Below are positions 1 through 8,922 of a DNA stretch of 48,136 nucleotides, piece by piece. The DNA comes from Actinomycetes bacterium. Its GTDB lineage: Bacteria > Actinomycetota > CADDZG01 > JAHWKV01. The DNA is taken from positions 1-48,136 of the forward strand of contig JAJCYE010000136.1 in NCBI GenBank assembly GCA_029263075.1. The letters are read 5' to 3'. How positions within the stretch are numbered: position 1 is the stretch's first letter; each line of letters begins with the position of its first letter. The position numbers and the translations under genes are program-made. Under the pieces are notes generated by a model. It made no database searches and was not told the DNA's origin. It worked only from the letters and a program-made list of their open reading frames with translations.

Positions 1-428
1 ACCGCCAGGTCGGTGTCGGCGTCGGAGCCGACCAACGTTGCCGGGAGTTCGGTGCCGTCGTTGAAGAGGACCCGAATCTGGCGGGCATCGTCCACCACGT
101 GGGCGTTGGTCAGGATGTTGCCGTCCTTGGACGCCACGATGCCGGTTCCCGCCCCCCGGGTGGGGACCGTCTCAAAAAAGAAGTCGGTGGACAGACCCTG
201 GGTGAACACCGCAACCACCGACGGGCTGATCTTCTGCACCACGTCGGGGATAGAACCCTCCGCAACCACCACAGCCGGCGCCCCCGTCGCCCGGGGCAGC
301 ACCTCGGCCGGGGTTTGCGAGCACTGGGTCAACGCGGCAACCGCGGCGAGGCCCGCCAGCAACATTGTCATTGGGCGGCGCTTACGACCGGTCGCTACGG
401 GGGGCAGGGAAGATTTCGGGTCGGACAT
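1..428 (-). CDS. HtrA/DegP-like trypsin-type serine protease, N-terminal part (cut by window edge)
   Basis: Reading leftward from ATG at 428 the frame stays open to base 1, so about 142 N-terminal residues are visible. A basic N-terminus (RKRR at 16-19) precedes a hydrophobic stretch (about 21-35) that should act as signal peptide or anchor; a cysteine follows at 36 but the residue before it is Gln, so a lipobox is unconvincing. The protease fold begins near 60 and shows the GAGTGIV segment, then TNAHVV with catalytic His110 and DADTDLAV with catalytic Asp140. The Ser and any PDZ domain lie outside the window. A good ribosome site (GAGGAG) sits just upstream of the ATG. The family degrades or refolds damaged envelope proteins. 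The gene is divergent from the PlsC-like gene across a 172-bp region carrying a spaced repeat. Family assignment is secure; the exact subgroup is not. Confidence 0.88.
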   Translation of the reverse strand, partial: MSDPKSSLPPVATGRKRRPMTMLLAGLAAVAALTQCSQTPAEVLPRATGAPAVVVAEGSIPDVVQKISPSVVAVFTQGLSTDFFFETVPTRGAGTGIVASKDGNILTNAHVVDDARQIRVLFNDGTELPATLVGSDADTDLA

Positions 429-504
429 TCACACTCCTCGATCCAATGTCGGCGGGACACGTTTCGGCATGCCGGTTCCTAAGGCGGGCTGGGGTGTTCA
501 GGAC

Positions 505-577
505 ATTCTTACGCCCCATTATTCGACAGCGCAGACGTAAGAATCGGTCAAAAGCCGCGTGAGAGAAGCGTAAGAGT
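505..577. promoter_or_regulatory. Three helically spaced 9-bp repeats in a divergent promoter region
   Basis: CGTAAGAAT occurs on the minus strand at 505-513 and on the plus strand at 536-544, and CGTAAGAGT at 569-577. Left edges are 31 and 33 bp apart, about three helical turns each, so the copies would lie on the same DNA face. They occupy the gap between the HtrA-like and PlsC-like genes. A multi-site operator, for example for a response regulator, is an inference; no regulator gene is nearby. Confidence 0.4.
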
Positions 578-600
578 CGCCGGTCCCCTAGTATGCAGCC

Positions 601-1461
601 GTGAAGGAACCCGTCTACCCAACCGTTATCCGCCTGGCGCGTGCCCTCCAACTCAGTATGGGTTGGAAGGTAATCATCAAAGGCGCGGACAACCTGCCGG
701 CCACCGGACCGGCAATTCTGGCCATCAACCACGCCGGATATCTGGACTTCATCTTCTCCGCCTGGGCCTCGGTTTTCGAGCGAAAACGGTGGGTCCGGTT
801 CCTGGCTAAAAAAGAAGTCTTCGACAACAAATTTTCCGGCCCCCTGATGCGGGGCATGAAGCACATCCCGGTCGACCGCCGGGGGGACCCGTCCAAGGCG
901 CTCGATCTTTCGATAGAGGCGCTTCGCCGCGGCGAGGTTGTCGGAATGTTTCCCGAGGCGACCATCAACCGGTCCTTTGTACCCGCCCGGGGCAAGACCG
1001 GCACCGTGCGGATGGCCCAGGCGAGCGGAGCCCAGGTCATCCCCGTGGCGGTTTGGGGGTCCCACCGGATCATGACCAAAGGCCGCCCGCGCAACATGCA
1101 GCGAGGTGTCGCAATTCTGGTGAACATCGGTGAACCGCTGGAACTCAGCCCCACGGACGACCCCAGGGAAGCCACCGACCGCCTGATGAAGGCCATAGCC
1201 CGCCTGTTGGAGCAGGCGCAGCAGGAGTATCCGCAGAAGCCGGCCGGCGACGACGACCGCTGGTGGCTTCCCGCCCACCTGGGGGGCACCGCCCCCACCC
1301 CTGAGGAGGCCGCGGTGATGATGGCGGAGGACGCGGCACGCAAAGCGGCCCGGGCCCAGGCAAAGTCGAACGGCGAGGCGACCCCTCCTGCAAAGCCGGC
1401 AGCGGACTCCCCCGATGAAGCGGCTCAACCGGTTGACGACGCCGGACCGCCGGCCGGCTAA
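601..1461 (+). CDS. 1-acyl-sn-glycerol-3-phosphate acyltransferase (PlsC-like)
   Basis: A protein of 286 residues of the PlsC/LPLAT family, which moves an acyl chain from acyl-CoA or acyl-ACP to lysophosphatidate or a related acceptor at the inner face of the membrane. The catalytic HX4D motif is NHAGYLD (His44, Asp49). The second family block is FPEAT at 117-121 (usual form FPEGT), and the RGMKHIPVDR stretch at 84-93 matches the acceptor-binding block. The last 80 residues are Ala/Pro-rich and likely disordered. The start is GTG at 601; a TAGTAT -10-like hexamer at 589-594 places the expected transcript start on the GTG itself, so the gene may be leaderless, although no good -35 is present. 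It ends one base before the convergent nfo stop codon. Substrate is not determined. Confidence 0.85.
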   Translation: MKEPVYPTVIRLARALQLSMGWKVIIKGADNLPATGPAILAINHAGYLDFIFSAWASVFERKRWVRFLAKKEVFDNKFSGPLMRGMKHIPVDRRGDPSKALDLSIEALRRGEVVGMFPEATINRSFVPARGKTGTVRMAQASGAQVIPVAVWGSHRIMTKGRPRNMQRGVAILVNIGEPLELSPTDDPREATDRLMKAIARLLEQAQQEYPQKPAGDDDRWWLPAHLGGTAPTPEEAAVMMAEDAARKAARAQAKSNGEATPPAKPAADSPDEAAQPVDDAGPPAG

Positions 1462-1462
1462 A

Positions 1463-2221
1463 TTACGGGGCTTTTAGCCCTTCACGCACCCACGCCAGGT
1501 CTTCCACTACCCCAGGCCACGGTGTCTCCAGGATCAGCACCGGCGCCTTCGATGCATCGATCATCGCCCGGATGACCTCCGGGTCCATCTTTCCTTTGCC
1601 GATGTTGGCGTGGCGGTCCGCGCCGGTGCCCGCCAGGTCGCGGGAGTCGTTGCAGTGGAGAAGATCGATGGTGCCCACAACCGCCCGCACCCGCTCAACC
1701 ACGTCGATCAGGTCCTCCCCGGCAGCGTGGGCGTGGCACGTGTCGAAACAAAAGCCCACTTCGAAGCCCGCCAGCTTGTCCCACAACCGGGCGATCTGGT
1801 CGACGTAGCGGGCGACCGCATTGTCGCCTCCCGCGGTGTTCTCGATCAGCACCCGAGCGGGGAATTCACGCTCCTCGAAAACCTTCCACCAGCGGACAAA
1901 GCCTTCTTCCACGCTGTCCTCGGCGTGACCACCGTGGACGATAACCCCCGCCGCTCCGATCTCCGCCGCGGCGTCGACCGTGTGGGCAAGGGTTTTGCGA
2001 GAGGGGACCCGGATTCTGGGTGAGGGGTGGCACGGGTTGAGCCGGTAGGGGGCGTGGACAAAGATTGGGATGCCGCCCGCCTTGAGGTCTTCGGCATCGG
2101 GCCTGGGGTCCGGCTTGGCGAAGCTCTGCGGATCTCCCAAGAAGATCTGGACCGCGTCCAGACCCATAGAGCGAGCATCGCCCAGAGGGTCTTCCTGACC
2201 TACGTGTGCACCTATCAGCAT
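1463..2221 (-). CDS. nfo: Endonuclease IV (AP endonuclease)
   Basis: A 252-residue TIM-barrel AP endonuclease of the Nfo/EndoIV family, which cuts DNA 5' to abasic sites using a three-zinc centre in base-excision repair. The signature segments are present: IGAHVG at the N-terminus, IFVHAPYRLN, VHGGH, LIENTAGG, FCFDTCHAHAAG, LLHCNDSRD and DRHANIGKG, and the C-terminal ILETPWPG carrying the last metal-ligand Glu. Length is slightly short of the usual 270-285. The start ATG at 2221 lies 9 bp after the adnB stop, so nfo is the last gene of the adnA-adnB-nfo operon; grouping of a double-strand-break resection enzyme with an AP endonuclease fits a damage-repair operon. Confidence 0.95.
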   Translation of the reverse strand: MLIGAHVGQEDPLGDARSMGLDAVQIFLGDPQSFAKPDPRPDAEDLKAGGIPIFVHAPYRLNPCHPSPRIRVPSRKTLAHTVDAAAEIGAAGVIVHGGHAEDSVEEGFVRWWKVFEEREFPARVLIENTAGGDNAVARYVDQIARLWDKLAGFEVGFCFDTCHAHAAGEDLIDVVERVRAVVGTIDLLHCNDSRDLAGTGADRHANIGKGKMDPEVIRAMIDASKAPVLILETPWPGVVEDLAWVREGLKAP

Positions 2222-2230
2222 GCCCGAAGC

Positions 2231-5200
2231 CTAACCCCCCAGGCCCGGCTTTGAACCGCCCAGCCGCGATCCAAGGCGCTCCAGGGCGTCGTCGATTTGC
2301 GCCGCATCCATGTCCCGGGACATGGTCCGTCCGCTGGAAAGGTAGGCGTAGCTAAGCCGCAGGGTGTCCCCAAAAGAGATGTCCAGCTTGCGCAAGGCAG
2401 CGGCGTAGACCGTCAACTGGTCCAATTCAGGCGGCTCATGATGTTCGCCGGTCTTAAAGTCGACAATTTCCAGCCGGCCCCCCTGGTCCAGGTAGACGGC
2501 GTCCATACGCCCCCTCACAAGCTGGTCGCCGACTTTGAGGACAAATCGCAACTCTGCCATCGGCTCCCCTCCGGGAAGGGTGGCCAGCGTTCGGGAGGCG
2601 TACTGCTCCTCCCAGGCCGCTTTGAGTTTCGCCAGTCTTGCCGCCTCGACCCGGGACCCCGGATTGTCCATGCCCTCCTCGTCGGCCAGACCGGTGAGCC
2701 CGCGCGCTCGCTCCTCGATCCACCGGTGGATCTCCACCCCGATGCGGCCCGACGCCGAGGGCCGTTTGGGCAGGGGCCGGGAAAGCTGCCGGTCGGTAAT
2801 GCGGCCGGCGGCCAGGGCTACCGCTTGGCTGGCCGTCAGGGAGTCCTTGGGCAAGCTTTCTACCTCCGGTACGGACCGCAAGCCGTCGTCCGTACCCAGG
2901 GCGGCAATTTTGTGACGGTGAGCGGCCACGAGCTTGCCGGCCTCCGCCCGATCCGTGGGTTCCAAGGCGTCCAGCAGTTCATCGGCGGATCGGCGGCCGG
3001 CCAGCAAATCTTCAAGGGCGGCGACCGGGCCGTGCGGGAGGGCCGGGGTGGAGTCGAACAGGTTGCGCACCACCGGCGGCCAGACTGCCTTGGCTTGCAG
3101 TTCGGCCATCAGGGGGCTTTCATCGGGCTTATCGGCGACCACGAGGTTTTCCACCTGGTCCAGGGCGGCCACCTCTTCAAAGAAGATCGACGGGCCGTGC
3201 GGGCGCTTTTGCCGCTCGTACCACCAGGCGGCGGTCACGTACAGGCGCTGACGGGCCCTGGTTAGCGCAACGTAGTACAGGCGGCGTTCATCCTCGACCG
3301 CTCGTTCTTTAAGTTCGCGGGCAAAGTGGGCCTTCTTTTTAAGGACGGTATTGCCCTTGGCGTCTTCGGTCAACGGGTTGGGCAGGTGGTGGGCGTCTTC
3401 CCGCACTCCATACGGCAACTGGCCGTAGGAGATCATCGGGTTGGAAGCCCGCTCGTCCGGAAATATCGAATACACCTTGTCGCCTTTGGCGTTCTCCGAA
3501 GCCGCCACCCCGGGTACAAAAACCACCTCGAACTCCAGGCCCTTGGCGCCGTGCACCGTGGTGAGTTTCACGGAGTCGTCGGCCGGCGTCACCTCCAACT
3601 CCATGGTGTCCGCGGCGTCCTCGGCGGCGTCCAGATACTCCAGGAACTCGGCCAGGGACGGCTCCCCGGAGATGGGGGCGAAGTTCGCCACCAGGCTCAT
3701 GAACTGGCGCAGATTCCCCATCGACGCGGCCGCGTCCTGCCGTGGGCTCGCGGCCAGCGCCCCGGCGATCCCTGTCTCATTCACGATGCGTTGCACCAGG
3801 TCCAGCAAAGGGGCGCCGGCATGTGCCCGCAGCGACCACAACTCCGACCTCATCCGGAGCAGCCGCTCCAGCGCGTCGGGCGGAAGTTGGGGGATCAACT
3901 CGAGGTGGTCCAACGCCTCGACCAGAGCGAACGCCACTTCGTCCGGCTCGAAGTCCGTTTCGTCGGGGACTGCGGTCCCCTCCTCGTGCGGGAGCTCTTT
4001 GCGTTTGGTCTCACTGAGCTCCCGGGTCCGGCCCGCGGCCCAGCGCGCGAGCAGCGCCAGATCCCGGTAGTGGATGCGGAACCGCGGACCGAGCAGGATT
4101 CGCGCCAGCCAGCGGTTGCTCGTCGGCCCCGGTTCGGCCACCAAACGCAGCCAGGCGACCGTATCCATGACTTCGGGGACTTGGAGCAGGCCGCCGAGGC
4201 CGACGACCTCTACGGGGATCTCATGCTCTTTGAGGACCGAGTAGATCAGGCCCATATGCGACTTTCGCCGGACCAGCACGGCAAAGTCATTCCAACCGGT
4301 GGGCGACCGGCCTTCGGCCACCGGCTTCCCATGGAATTTGAGGATCTCGCCGGCGATGAACTCCGCCTCCGCGCGCTGGTCACTCAACAATGCCGTGCCC
4401 ACGAACCCGTCCGAGTTGAAGGGCACCGCCGCCAGGGGCTGGCCGGGCCGCCGTTCGGGTGACACCCGGTCGATCACTGCGTTCGCCACATCCACCACCC
4501 GGGCGCCGCTGCGGAAGTTGTCCGACAGCGAAAGAAACTGGTGGGATTCGCCCCCCGCCCGCAGGAAGTGTTTGAGAGGGAAGTCGATGAGGTTGAACAG
4601 TGTGGAGCCCCGCCACTGGAAGATGTTCTGTCGGGCATCGCCGACCGCGGTGACGTTGCTCCCCCAGGGCGCCAGCGCCTGCATCATCCGCCGTTGCGCC
4701 ACATTCGTGTCCTGGTATTCGTCCAGCAAGATGGCGGGATAGCGCTGCCGGAGTTCGGCGGCCACCGACTCCCAGGTCTGCAGGATCTCAACCGCCTTGG
4801 TGACCTGGTCCCCAAAGTCCATACACCGGCGGTGGCGCTTGAGATCCTGGTAGGCGCGCACCACCTTGGTCAGTTCAATGCGCCGGCCGGAGTTCAGCAA
4901 CACGTCCCGTTCGTAGGCGGCTTCCCGTTCGATGATCCGCCGGTCCTCGCCTGCCACCTGTTCGGGCGCGACGTAGTTGTTGGCGCACTGGTCGGCCAGG
5001 CCCAGCGCCATCTTGGTCAACGATGCGATGGAGCGTGAGTCGATGGCGTCGAACGGATCTACGTGGTTCAGGGACTCGGCGAGCAACTGCCAGGTCTGCG
5101 CTTGCGAAAGCAGGGAAGACTCGGGATCTATACCCACCCGGACCCCCTCCTGGCGGACGATCCGATCGGCAAACGAGTTGTAGGTGGACACCGTGGGCAG

Positions 5201-5503
5201 CTCCGGGAGGGGCGGGTCCATACTTTCGAACGCCAGCTCAATTCGTTCTTCAAGTTCCCGGGCGGCTTTGTTGGTGAAGGTCAGTCCGAGGATTTGGGAG
5301 GGGCGGGCGATGCCCTCTTCAACCATCCACACCATGCGGGCCGCCATGATCGCCGTCTTGCCGCTGCCGGCGCCGGCGATGATGGCCAGCGCCTCGGGGG
5401 CGTGGGAGATGGCGAGCCACTGTTCGTTCGTGGGCTCGTTCCCCCGCATCGCGGCCCTTACGGCCGGGCTTGCGCCGGGGCCGGCCACCAGCCGGACGCT
5501 CAC
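2231..5503 (-). CDS. adnB: AdnB-like helicase-nuclease subunit (UvrD-family motor plus RecB-type nuclease)
   Basis: A 1090-residue protein combining an SF1A (UvrD/Rep-like) motor with a C-terminal RecB-family nuclease. Walker A is AGAGSGKT at 43-50, motif II DEYQD at 261-265, and a late TTVHGAKGLEFE motif V is present. The nuclease shows the order RMDAV (Asp1001), VDFKTG (Asp1015, Lys1017) and the QLTVYAAAL helix. In mycobacteria AdnA and AdnB form a dimeric resection machine replacing RecBCD/AddAB, with AdnB the main motor; size and gene order here match. I chose GTG at 5503 over in-frame codons up to 5824 because it has a strong AGGAGG ribosome site and overlaps the adnA stop as GTGA; upstream residues would merely be adnA read in another frame. 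Confidence 0.92.
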   Translation of the reverse strand: MSVRLVAGPGASPAVRAAMRGNEPTNEQWLAISHAPEALAIIAGAGSGKTAIMAARMVWMVEEGIARPSQILGLTFTNKAARELEERIELAFESMDPPLPELPTVSTYNSFADRIVRQEGVRVGIDPESSLLSQAQTWQLLAESLNHVDPFDAIDSRSIASLTKMALGLADQCANNYVAPEQVAGEDRRIIEREAAYERDVLLNSGRRIELTKVVRAYQDLKRHRRCMDFGDQVTKAVEILQTWESVAAELRQRYPAILLDEYQDTNVAQRRMMQALAPWGSNVTAVGDARQNIFQWRGSTLFNLIDFPLKHFLRAGGESHQFLSLSDNFRSGARVVDVANAVIDRVSPERRPGQPLAAVPFNSDGFVGTALLSDQRAEAEFIAGEILKFHGKPVAEGRSPTGWNDFAVLVRRKSHMGLIYSVLKEHEIPVEVVGLGGLLQVPEVMDTVAWLRLVAEPGPTSNRWLARILLGPRFRIHYRDLALLARWAAGRTRELSETKRKELPHEEGTAVPDETDFEPDEVAFALVEALDHLELIPQLPPDALERLLRMRSELWSLRAHAGAPLLDLVQRIVNETGIAGALAASPRQDAAASMGNLRQFMSLVANFAPISGEPSLAEFLEYLDAAEDAADTMELEVTPADDSVKLTTVHGAKGLEFEVVFVPGVAASENAKGDKVYSIFPDERASNPMISYGQLPYGVREDAHHLPNPLTEDAKGNTVLKKKAHFARELKERAVEDERRLYYVALTRARQRLYVTAAWWYERQKRPHGPSIFFEEVAALDQVENLVVADKPDESPLMAELQAKAVWPPVVRNLFDSTPALPHGPVAALEDLLAGRRSADELLDALEPTDRAEAGKLVAAHRHKIAALGTDDGLRSVPEVESLPKDSLTASQAVALAAGRITDRQLSRPLPKRPSASGRIGVEIHRWIEERARGLTGLADEEGMDNPGSRVEAARLAKLKAAWEEQYASRTLATLPGGEPMAELRFVLKVGDQLVRGRMDAVYLDQGGRLEIVDFKTGEHHEPPELDQLTVYAAALRKLDISFGDTLRLSYAYLSSGRTMSRDMDAAQIDDALERLGSRLGGSKPGLGG

Positions 5504-8451
5504 CGTCCCACCTCCTGTCCGTCCGGATACAGCGGGCAGAGGGGGCGCATTTTGCAGAAGTGGCAGTCTGCCCCCGGGCTCGGGCGGAAGTCTTCGGTCC
5601 GGACGGCCGAGATTATCTCGGGCAACTTTTGGATGACCTTCTCCGCCTGTTCGGCGTTTTGTGTCAACACCTGGTGCGACCCGTCCCGGCTGTAGGCGCC
5701 CGGGTAAACCAGGCGGGCGAGTTGAGGTTCCCCCAGGTCCTTGAGGTTCTCGTCCATCCGCGCGGCCAGGTGGTAAATGGCCAGCTGCAATGAACTCTGG
5801 GCTTCCACGTAGCTGGGCGCCCACTTGGCGGTTTTGTAGTCGGTCAGGACCACGGCTTTGCCTTTGTTCTTGAGATCCATCCGGTCGATACGGCCCCGCA
5901 GCACCGCCCCGGCGTACGGAAAGGAGAACTGGCGTTCGGATAGCACATTCGGGCCCGCAGCGGCCTCGTGGTCGAAGAAGACTTTGAGCATCTTCAGGCC
6001 GTCCCGGCGAAACTGCCGGGCGATGGTTTGATTGGGAAATATGGACTCGTCGAAGATCGCCGCGTACTCCGACTGCAGTGTGCCGGGGTCCGATATCCGG
6101 CCTTCGTGCCAGGCCTCGAACAGGGCGTGGATCCAGGTCCCGAACTTCATGGAATAGGTGGTTGCCGGGTCCAGCCCGAGGACCGACTGCAGCACGTACT
6201 GAAGGCCGCAGTTCTCAAAGACGCTGAGCCGGGAGTACGACGTGCGCAGGTCACCTTCCACCAGTGGATCCGACCCGGCGGTCCAGCTGAGATTGCCGTA
6301 CCAACCGGCCGGGTCGGTTCCGGGAATCTCGGCCAGAGCGACGACGGCGGCTACCTTTTCCGGCTGCGTGGCATCGCGGGTGGCCAGCTTTCGGCGGAGG
6401 TTGGCCGCGAGTTCGGCGTGGGTTAGCGGCGGGAGTTCGCCGGCAACCGCCTGAACCGGCGCCTCACCGGCCAGCTCGATCAAAAAGCGGCTGGGCTTGG
6501 ACCGGCCCCCGTTCGGCGGGGCGGCGGTGAAGATAACGCGTTCGCGGCCCCGGGATGCGGCCACATAGAAGGTCCGCCGGTCCTCGGAAATGGCAGCCAG
6601 TTCCCGGTTGACCGCGTCCGGCATCGACAGCAGGTAGGGATCGAACAGGCCCTGGGCCCGGTGGCCCTTGGGGATCCAGGCGTCCAGGCAGCCTGCGACC
6701 ACCACCACCTTCCACTCCCGGCCTTTGGCGCCGTGAAAGGTGGAGATGGCCACCCCGTCCGCGCGCCGGGCCGACGGCGCCAGCCAGGGGTCTGCCCCGA
6801 AGTCCGCCCGCGCGGCTTCGTTCAGGTAGTCGCCGATCGACCCCAACCCCCGGCGCCTCTCGACGAAGCGCTCGAGACCGTGGCTGAAAGCCACCAGGGC
6901 GTCGATACCGGCGTTCGCCGGGTGTTGCGGGTCCGCCAGGGCCTGTTCTTCCAGCCTGCGGTAGTAGGTGGAGTTGGAGTAGACCTGCCAGAAGCACTCG
7001 TCCGCCCGGTCCTGGTGCTCCCTCACCAACTCCGAGAGCAGGGCCAACTCCCGGGCTTCCGGAGCCTCAGCGACGACCTCTTCCAGGGTTCTGCGGGTTC
7101 GCCAGGCGTCTCGCTCAAAACCCCGCCGTGTCGGGTAATCCAGCCCAATGAGCGGACTTGTCAAAAGATCGGGCAGCAGCCGGGGTGGACCTTCCCCCAG
7201 CGACACGCGCACCAGGTCCAGAAAACTCTTCACCACCGGCTCCAGCGCCAGCGGCCGGTCACCCTGCATGGGTTGGTACGGCACGTCGCACTGCTCCAGG
7301 GCCCGCTGGAGCGGGGTCAACAGGAAGCGGGGTTGGGAGATCAGAACCGCCATGTCCGCCCACGCCACCTTGTCCAGGACGTGAAGACTGCGCAGTTCGC
7401 GGGCAATGGACTCGACCTCCTCGACCGTCGACAGATACTGCCGGCAGTCGAAGTGGGTAGCGTGCTCGGCCGGGACGGCCGGCCGGTGGGTGGCCTGCTC
7501 ATCGTTGTGCCGGATCAGGCGGCCCAGCGCCGGAGCCAGCGGCGCCCCGATACGCCGGCCTTTGTCGAGGACCACCGTGTGGTGGGGCCCGAACCACTTT
7601 TCGAAACCGTGAACCCAGTCCGGCTCCGCCCCCCGGTAGCTCTCTATCCCACCGTCCGGGTCCGCAGCCACCACCAGATCGGCCGTCTCCAGATGCCCGA
7701 GCAAAGCCAGATGGGCCTGACCCATGTCCTGACCGTCATCCACCATGACGTAAGGGAAACGCTCCCTCAGCGCCGCCGCCACCCCCGGGTCCTGCTCTAC
7801 CAGCCGGGCGGCCGACGCGATCATCTGGGCGTAGTCCATCCGGGACCGGGACCGCAGATGCTCCCGGTAGACGTCCACGAACGCCACCACCTCGGCCCAC
7901 TCCGGTTTGGCCCGGGTCAAAGACTCCAGGCTCTCCGCCGAATGCAGGCTCTGTTCGACCCTCAGGCAAAAGTCCGCCACCTCGTCAGCGAACGCCCGCT
8001 CCTTCAACCGGTCCCCCCAATGGGGCCACCGGGCGGGGTCCTCGGTATCCAACAGTTCCCGTACCGCTCCCCACTGTTCGGGGGCGGTCAACAGCACCGG
8101 TGGCTCCGAGAACCCCAGGACCGGGTAGTAGCGGGTCACCAGATGGTAGGCAAGGGCGTGCCAGGTGTAGACCGGCACCTCAACCGTGGCCTGCTGGGGT
8201 AGGCGGCGCACCAGGCGCTCCCGGGCCTTTATTGAATAGGCCCGATTGCTACAAAGAAGCAGGATGCGGTGGGGCGCAACCGAGAGTTCGGCAACCAGCC
8301 GGAGGTACCGGTCCTCCACCAGGCGGGTCTTGCCGGTGCCGGGGCCACCCAGGACGAGCATGGGCGTGCCCGTGGCTAGAGTTGTTTTTTCCCCAGGCAT
8401 CAATGGGCGCACCTTTGCTTCGACCGGGGGAAGTGGGCTGAATGAGTTCAT
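5500..8451 (-). CDS. adnA: AdnA-like helicase-nuclease subunit with iron-sulfur nuclease domain
   Basis: A 983-residue partner of AdnB. Walker A is GGPGTGKT at 35-42. Motif II reads DDGQD at 238-242 instead of DExQD, so the catalytic Glu is Asp, in keeping with AdnA being the weaker motor. The C-terminal nuclease starts at YSRLSVFENC (Cys748) and has GRIDRMD and LTDYKTAKW; Cys963, Cys966 and Cys972 then complete the four-cysteine iron-sulfur clasp known from AddB/AdnA-type nucleases. Start: ATG at 8451. A TTG four codons upstream overlaps the predicted -10 box and is therefore rejected. The mRNA leader would be only about 4-5 nt. The stop overlaps adnB by four bases (GTGA), implying coupled, equimolar synthesis of the heterodimer. 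Confidence 0.92.
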   Translation of the reverse strand: MNSFSPLPPVEAKVRPLMPGEKTTLATGTPMLVLGGPGTGKTRLVEDRYLRLVAELSVAPHRILLLCSNRAYSIKARERLVRRLPQQATVEVPVYTWHALAYHLVTRYYPVLGFSEPPVLLTAPEQWGAVRELLDTEDPARWPHWGDRLKERAFADEVADFCLRVEQSLHSAESLESLTRAKPEWAEVVAFVDVYREHLRSRSRMDYAQMIASAARLVEQDPGVAAALRERFPYVMVDDGQDMGQAHLALLGHLETADLVVAADPDGGIESYRGAEPDWVHGFEKWFGPHHTVVLDKGRRIGAPLAPALGRLIRHNDEQATHRPAVPAEHATHFDCRQYLSTVEEVESIARELRSLHVLDKVAWADMAVLISQPRFLLTPLQRALEQCDVPYQPMQGDRPLALEPVVKSFLDLVRVSLGEGPPRLLPDLLTSPLIGLDYPTRRGFERDAWRTRRTLEEVVAEAPEARELALLSELVREHQDRADECFWQVYSNSTYYRRLEEQALADPQHPANAGIDALVAFSHGLERFVERRRGLGSIGDYLNEAARADFGADPWLAPSARRADGVAISTFHGAKGREWKVVVVAGCLDAWIPKGHRAQGLFDPYLLSMPDAVNRELAAISEDRRTFYVAASRGRERVIFTAAPPNGGRSKPSRFLIELAGEAPVQAVAGELPPLTHAELAANLRRKLATRDATQPEKVAAVVALAEIPGTDPAGWYGNLSWTAGSDPLVEGDLRTSYSRLSVFENCGLQYVLQSVLGLDPATTYSMKFGTWIHALFEAWHEGRISDPGTLQSEYAAIFDESIFPNQTIARQFRRDGLKMLKVFFDHEAAAGPNVLSERQFSFPYAGAVLRGRIDRMDLKNKGKAVVLTDYKTAKWAPSYVEAQSSLQLAIYHLAARMDENLKDLGEPQLARLVYPGAYSRDGSHQVLTQNAEQAEKVIQKLPEIISAVRTEDFRPSPGADCHFCKMRPLCPLYPDGQEVGR

Positions 8452-8461
8452 CTTAGAGCCC

Positions 8462-8484
8462 AACTTACTTCAGGGGTATGACAA
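8462..8484 (-). promoter_or_regulatory. adnAB promoter with PafBC/RecA-NDp-like element
   Basis: On the minus strand TTGTCATAC (8484-8476) is followed by exactly 8 nt and then TAAGTT (8467-8462). The known mycobacterial LexA-independent DNA-damage promoter has TTGTCRGTG, 8 nt, TAnnnT. The first five to six bases, the spacing and the -10 form match; the last three bases of the element differ. The same TGTCATACCCC core lies before recA. No LexA box is seen here. Confidence 0.65.
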
Positions 8485-8512
8485 ACAACCTACGTGCCGG
8501 CAAAGCCGCCCT

Positions 8513-8878
8513 TCAGGGCAGGACCAGCTCTTGCCCGGGAAATACCTGAGGCGACGAGAGGTGATTGATCCGCAGCAGGTTATCAACGTAGGCCCGGGGA
8601 TCCCCATCCCCGCCGAATTCCCCGGCCATCCCCCACAAGGTGTCCCCACTTTCGACCACGTAGACCTGGGGTTGGGAAGTGCTGGACATAACCGACGCCA
8701 GGCGGGGCACCATCAACAGGGCCACCAGGCACATGACGCCCACAAAAAGGGCGATCCTCCCCGGAACCAGGCGCAACTGGGGAGCGGCCTGCATCCCGGC
8801 GCCAGCGGTGGCCGGCACCTGCCATTGAGGCTGCCGGCAACCGGCCGGGGTCGTTGACTTCGAACGTACGTTCTGCAT
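8513..8878 (-). CDS. LysM-domain membrane protein, probable SOS cell-division inhibitor (YneA/ChiZ-like)
   Basis: A 121-residue protein with a short cytoplasmic N-terminus, one membrane segment (about 42-60) and a C-terminal LysM domain (about 72-120, starting YVVESGDTLWGMA and ending PGQELVLP). LysM binds peptidoglycan. Single-pass LysM proteins divergent from lexA, such as Bacillus YneA and mycobacterial Rv2719c/ChiZ, halt septation during the SOS response; synteny, architecture and SOS boxes all fit. I chose ATG at 8878 rather than an in-frame ATG at 8929, because the promoter seen at 8886-8914 predicts a transcript starting at about 8879, making this ATG leaderless; the 8929 codon lies inside a LexA box upstream of that promoter. 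The inhibitor role is inferred, not shown. Confidence 0.82.
   Translation of the reverse strand: MQNVRSKSTTPAGCRQPQWQVPATAGAGMQAAPQLRLVPGRIALFVGVMCLVALLMVPRLASVMSSTSQPQVYVVESGDTLWGMAGEFGGDGDPRAYVDNLLRINHLSSPQVFPGQELVLP
8861..8874. promoter_or_regulatory. LexA (SOS) box 1
   Basis: CGAACGTACGTTCT matches the Bacillus/actinobacterial SOS box CGAAC-N4-GTTCG except for the last base. It falls within codons 2-6 of the leaderless LysM gene, so a bound repressor would block early elongation. Confidence 0.8.
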
Positions 8879-8885
8879 AATTGGG

Positions 8886-8914
8886 ATGGTAATCAGAACA
8901 TGTGTTCGAGTCAA
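8886..8914 (-). promoter_or_regulatory. SOS promoter of the LysM gene
   Basis: Minus strand: -35 TTGACT (8914-8909), 17-bp spacer, -10 TACCAT (8891-8886), predicted transcript start at about 8879, one base from the ATG. LexA box 2 fills most of the spacer, so repressor and polymerase would compete directly. Confidence 0.72.
8895..8908. promoter_or_regulatory. LexA (SOS) box 2
   Basis: AGAACATGTGTTCG; on the minus strand CGAACACATGTTCT, with both CGAAC/GTTC half-sites intact. It sits between the -35 and -10 of the LysM promoter. Confidence 0.82.
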
Positions 8915-8922
8915 GGATCGAT

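Noticed and set aside
382-1428. Long frame antisense to the PlsC-like gene
   Set aside because: The plus strand holds all PlsC motifs; the antisense frame has no recognisable domain and arises from codon bias, like other long antisense frames over adnAB, ftsK, pnp and the M16 gene.
5504-5824. A longer AdnB N-terminus reaching back to 5824
   Set aside because: Those 107 codons are the adnA 3' end in another frame, have no domain similarity, and the GTG at 5503 has a strong ribosome site and a GTGA overlap.
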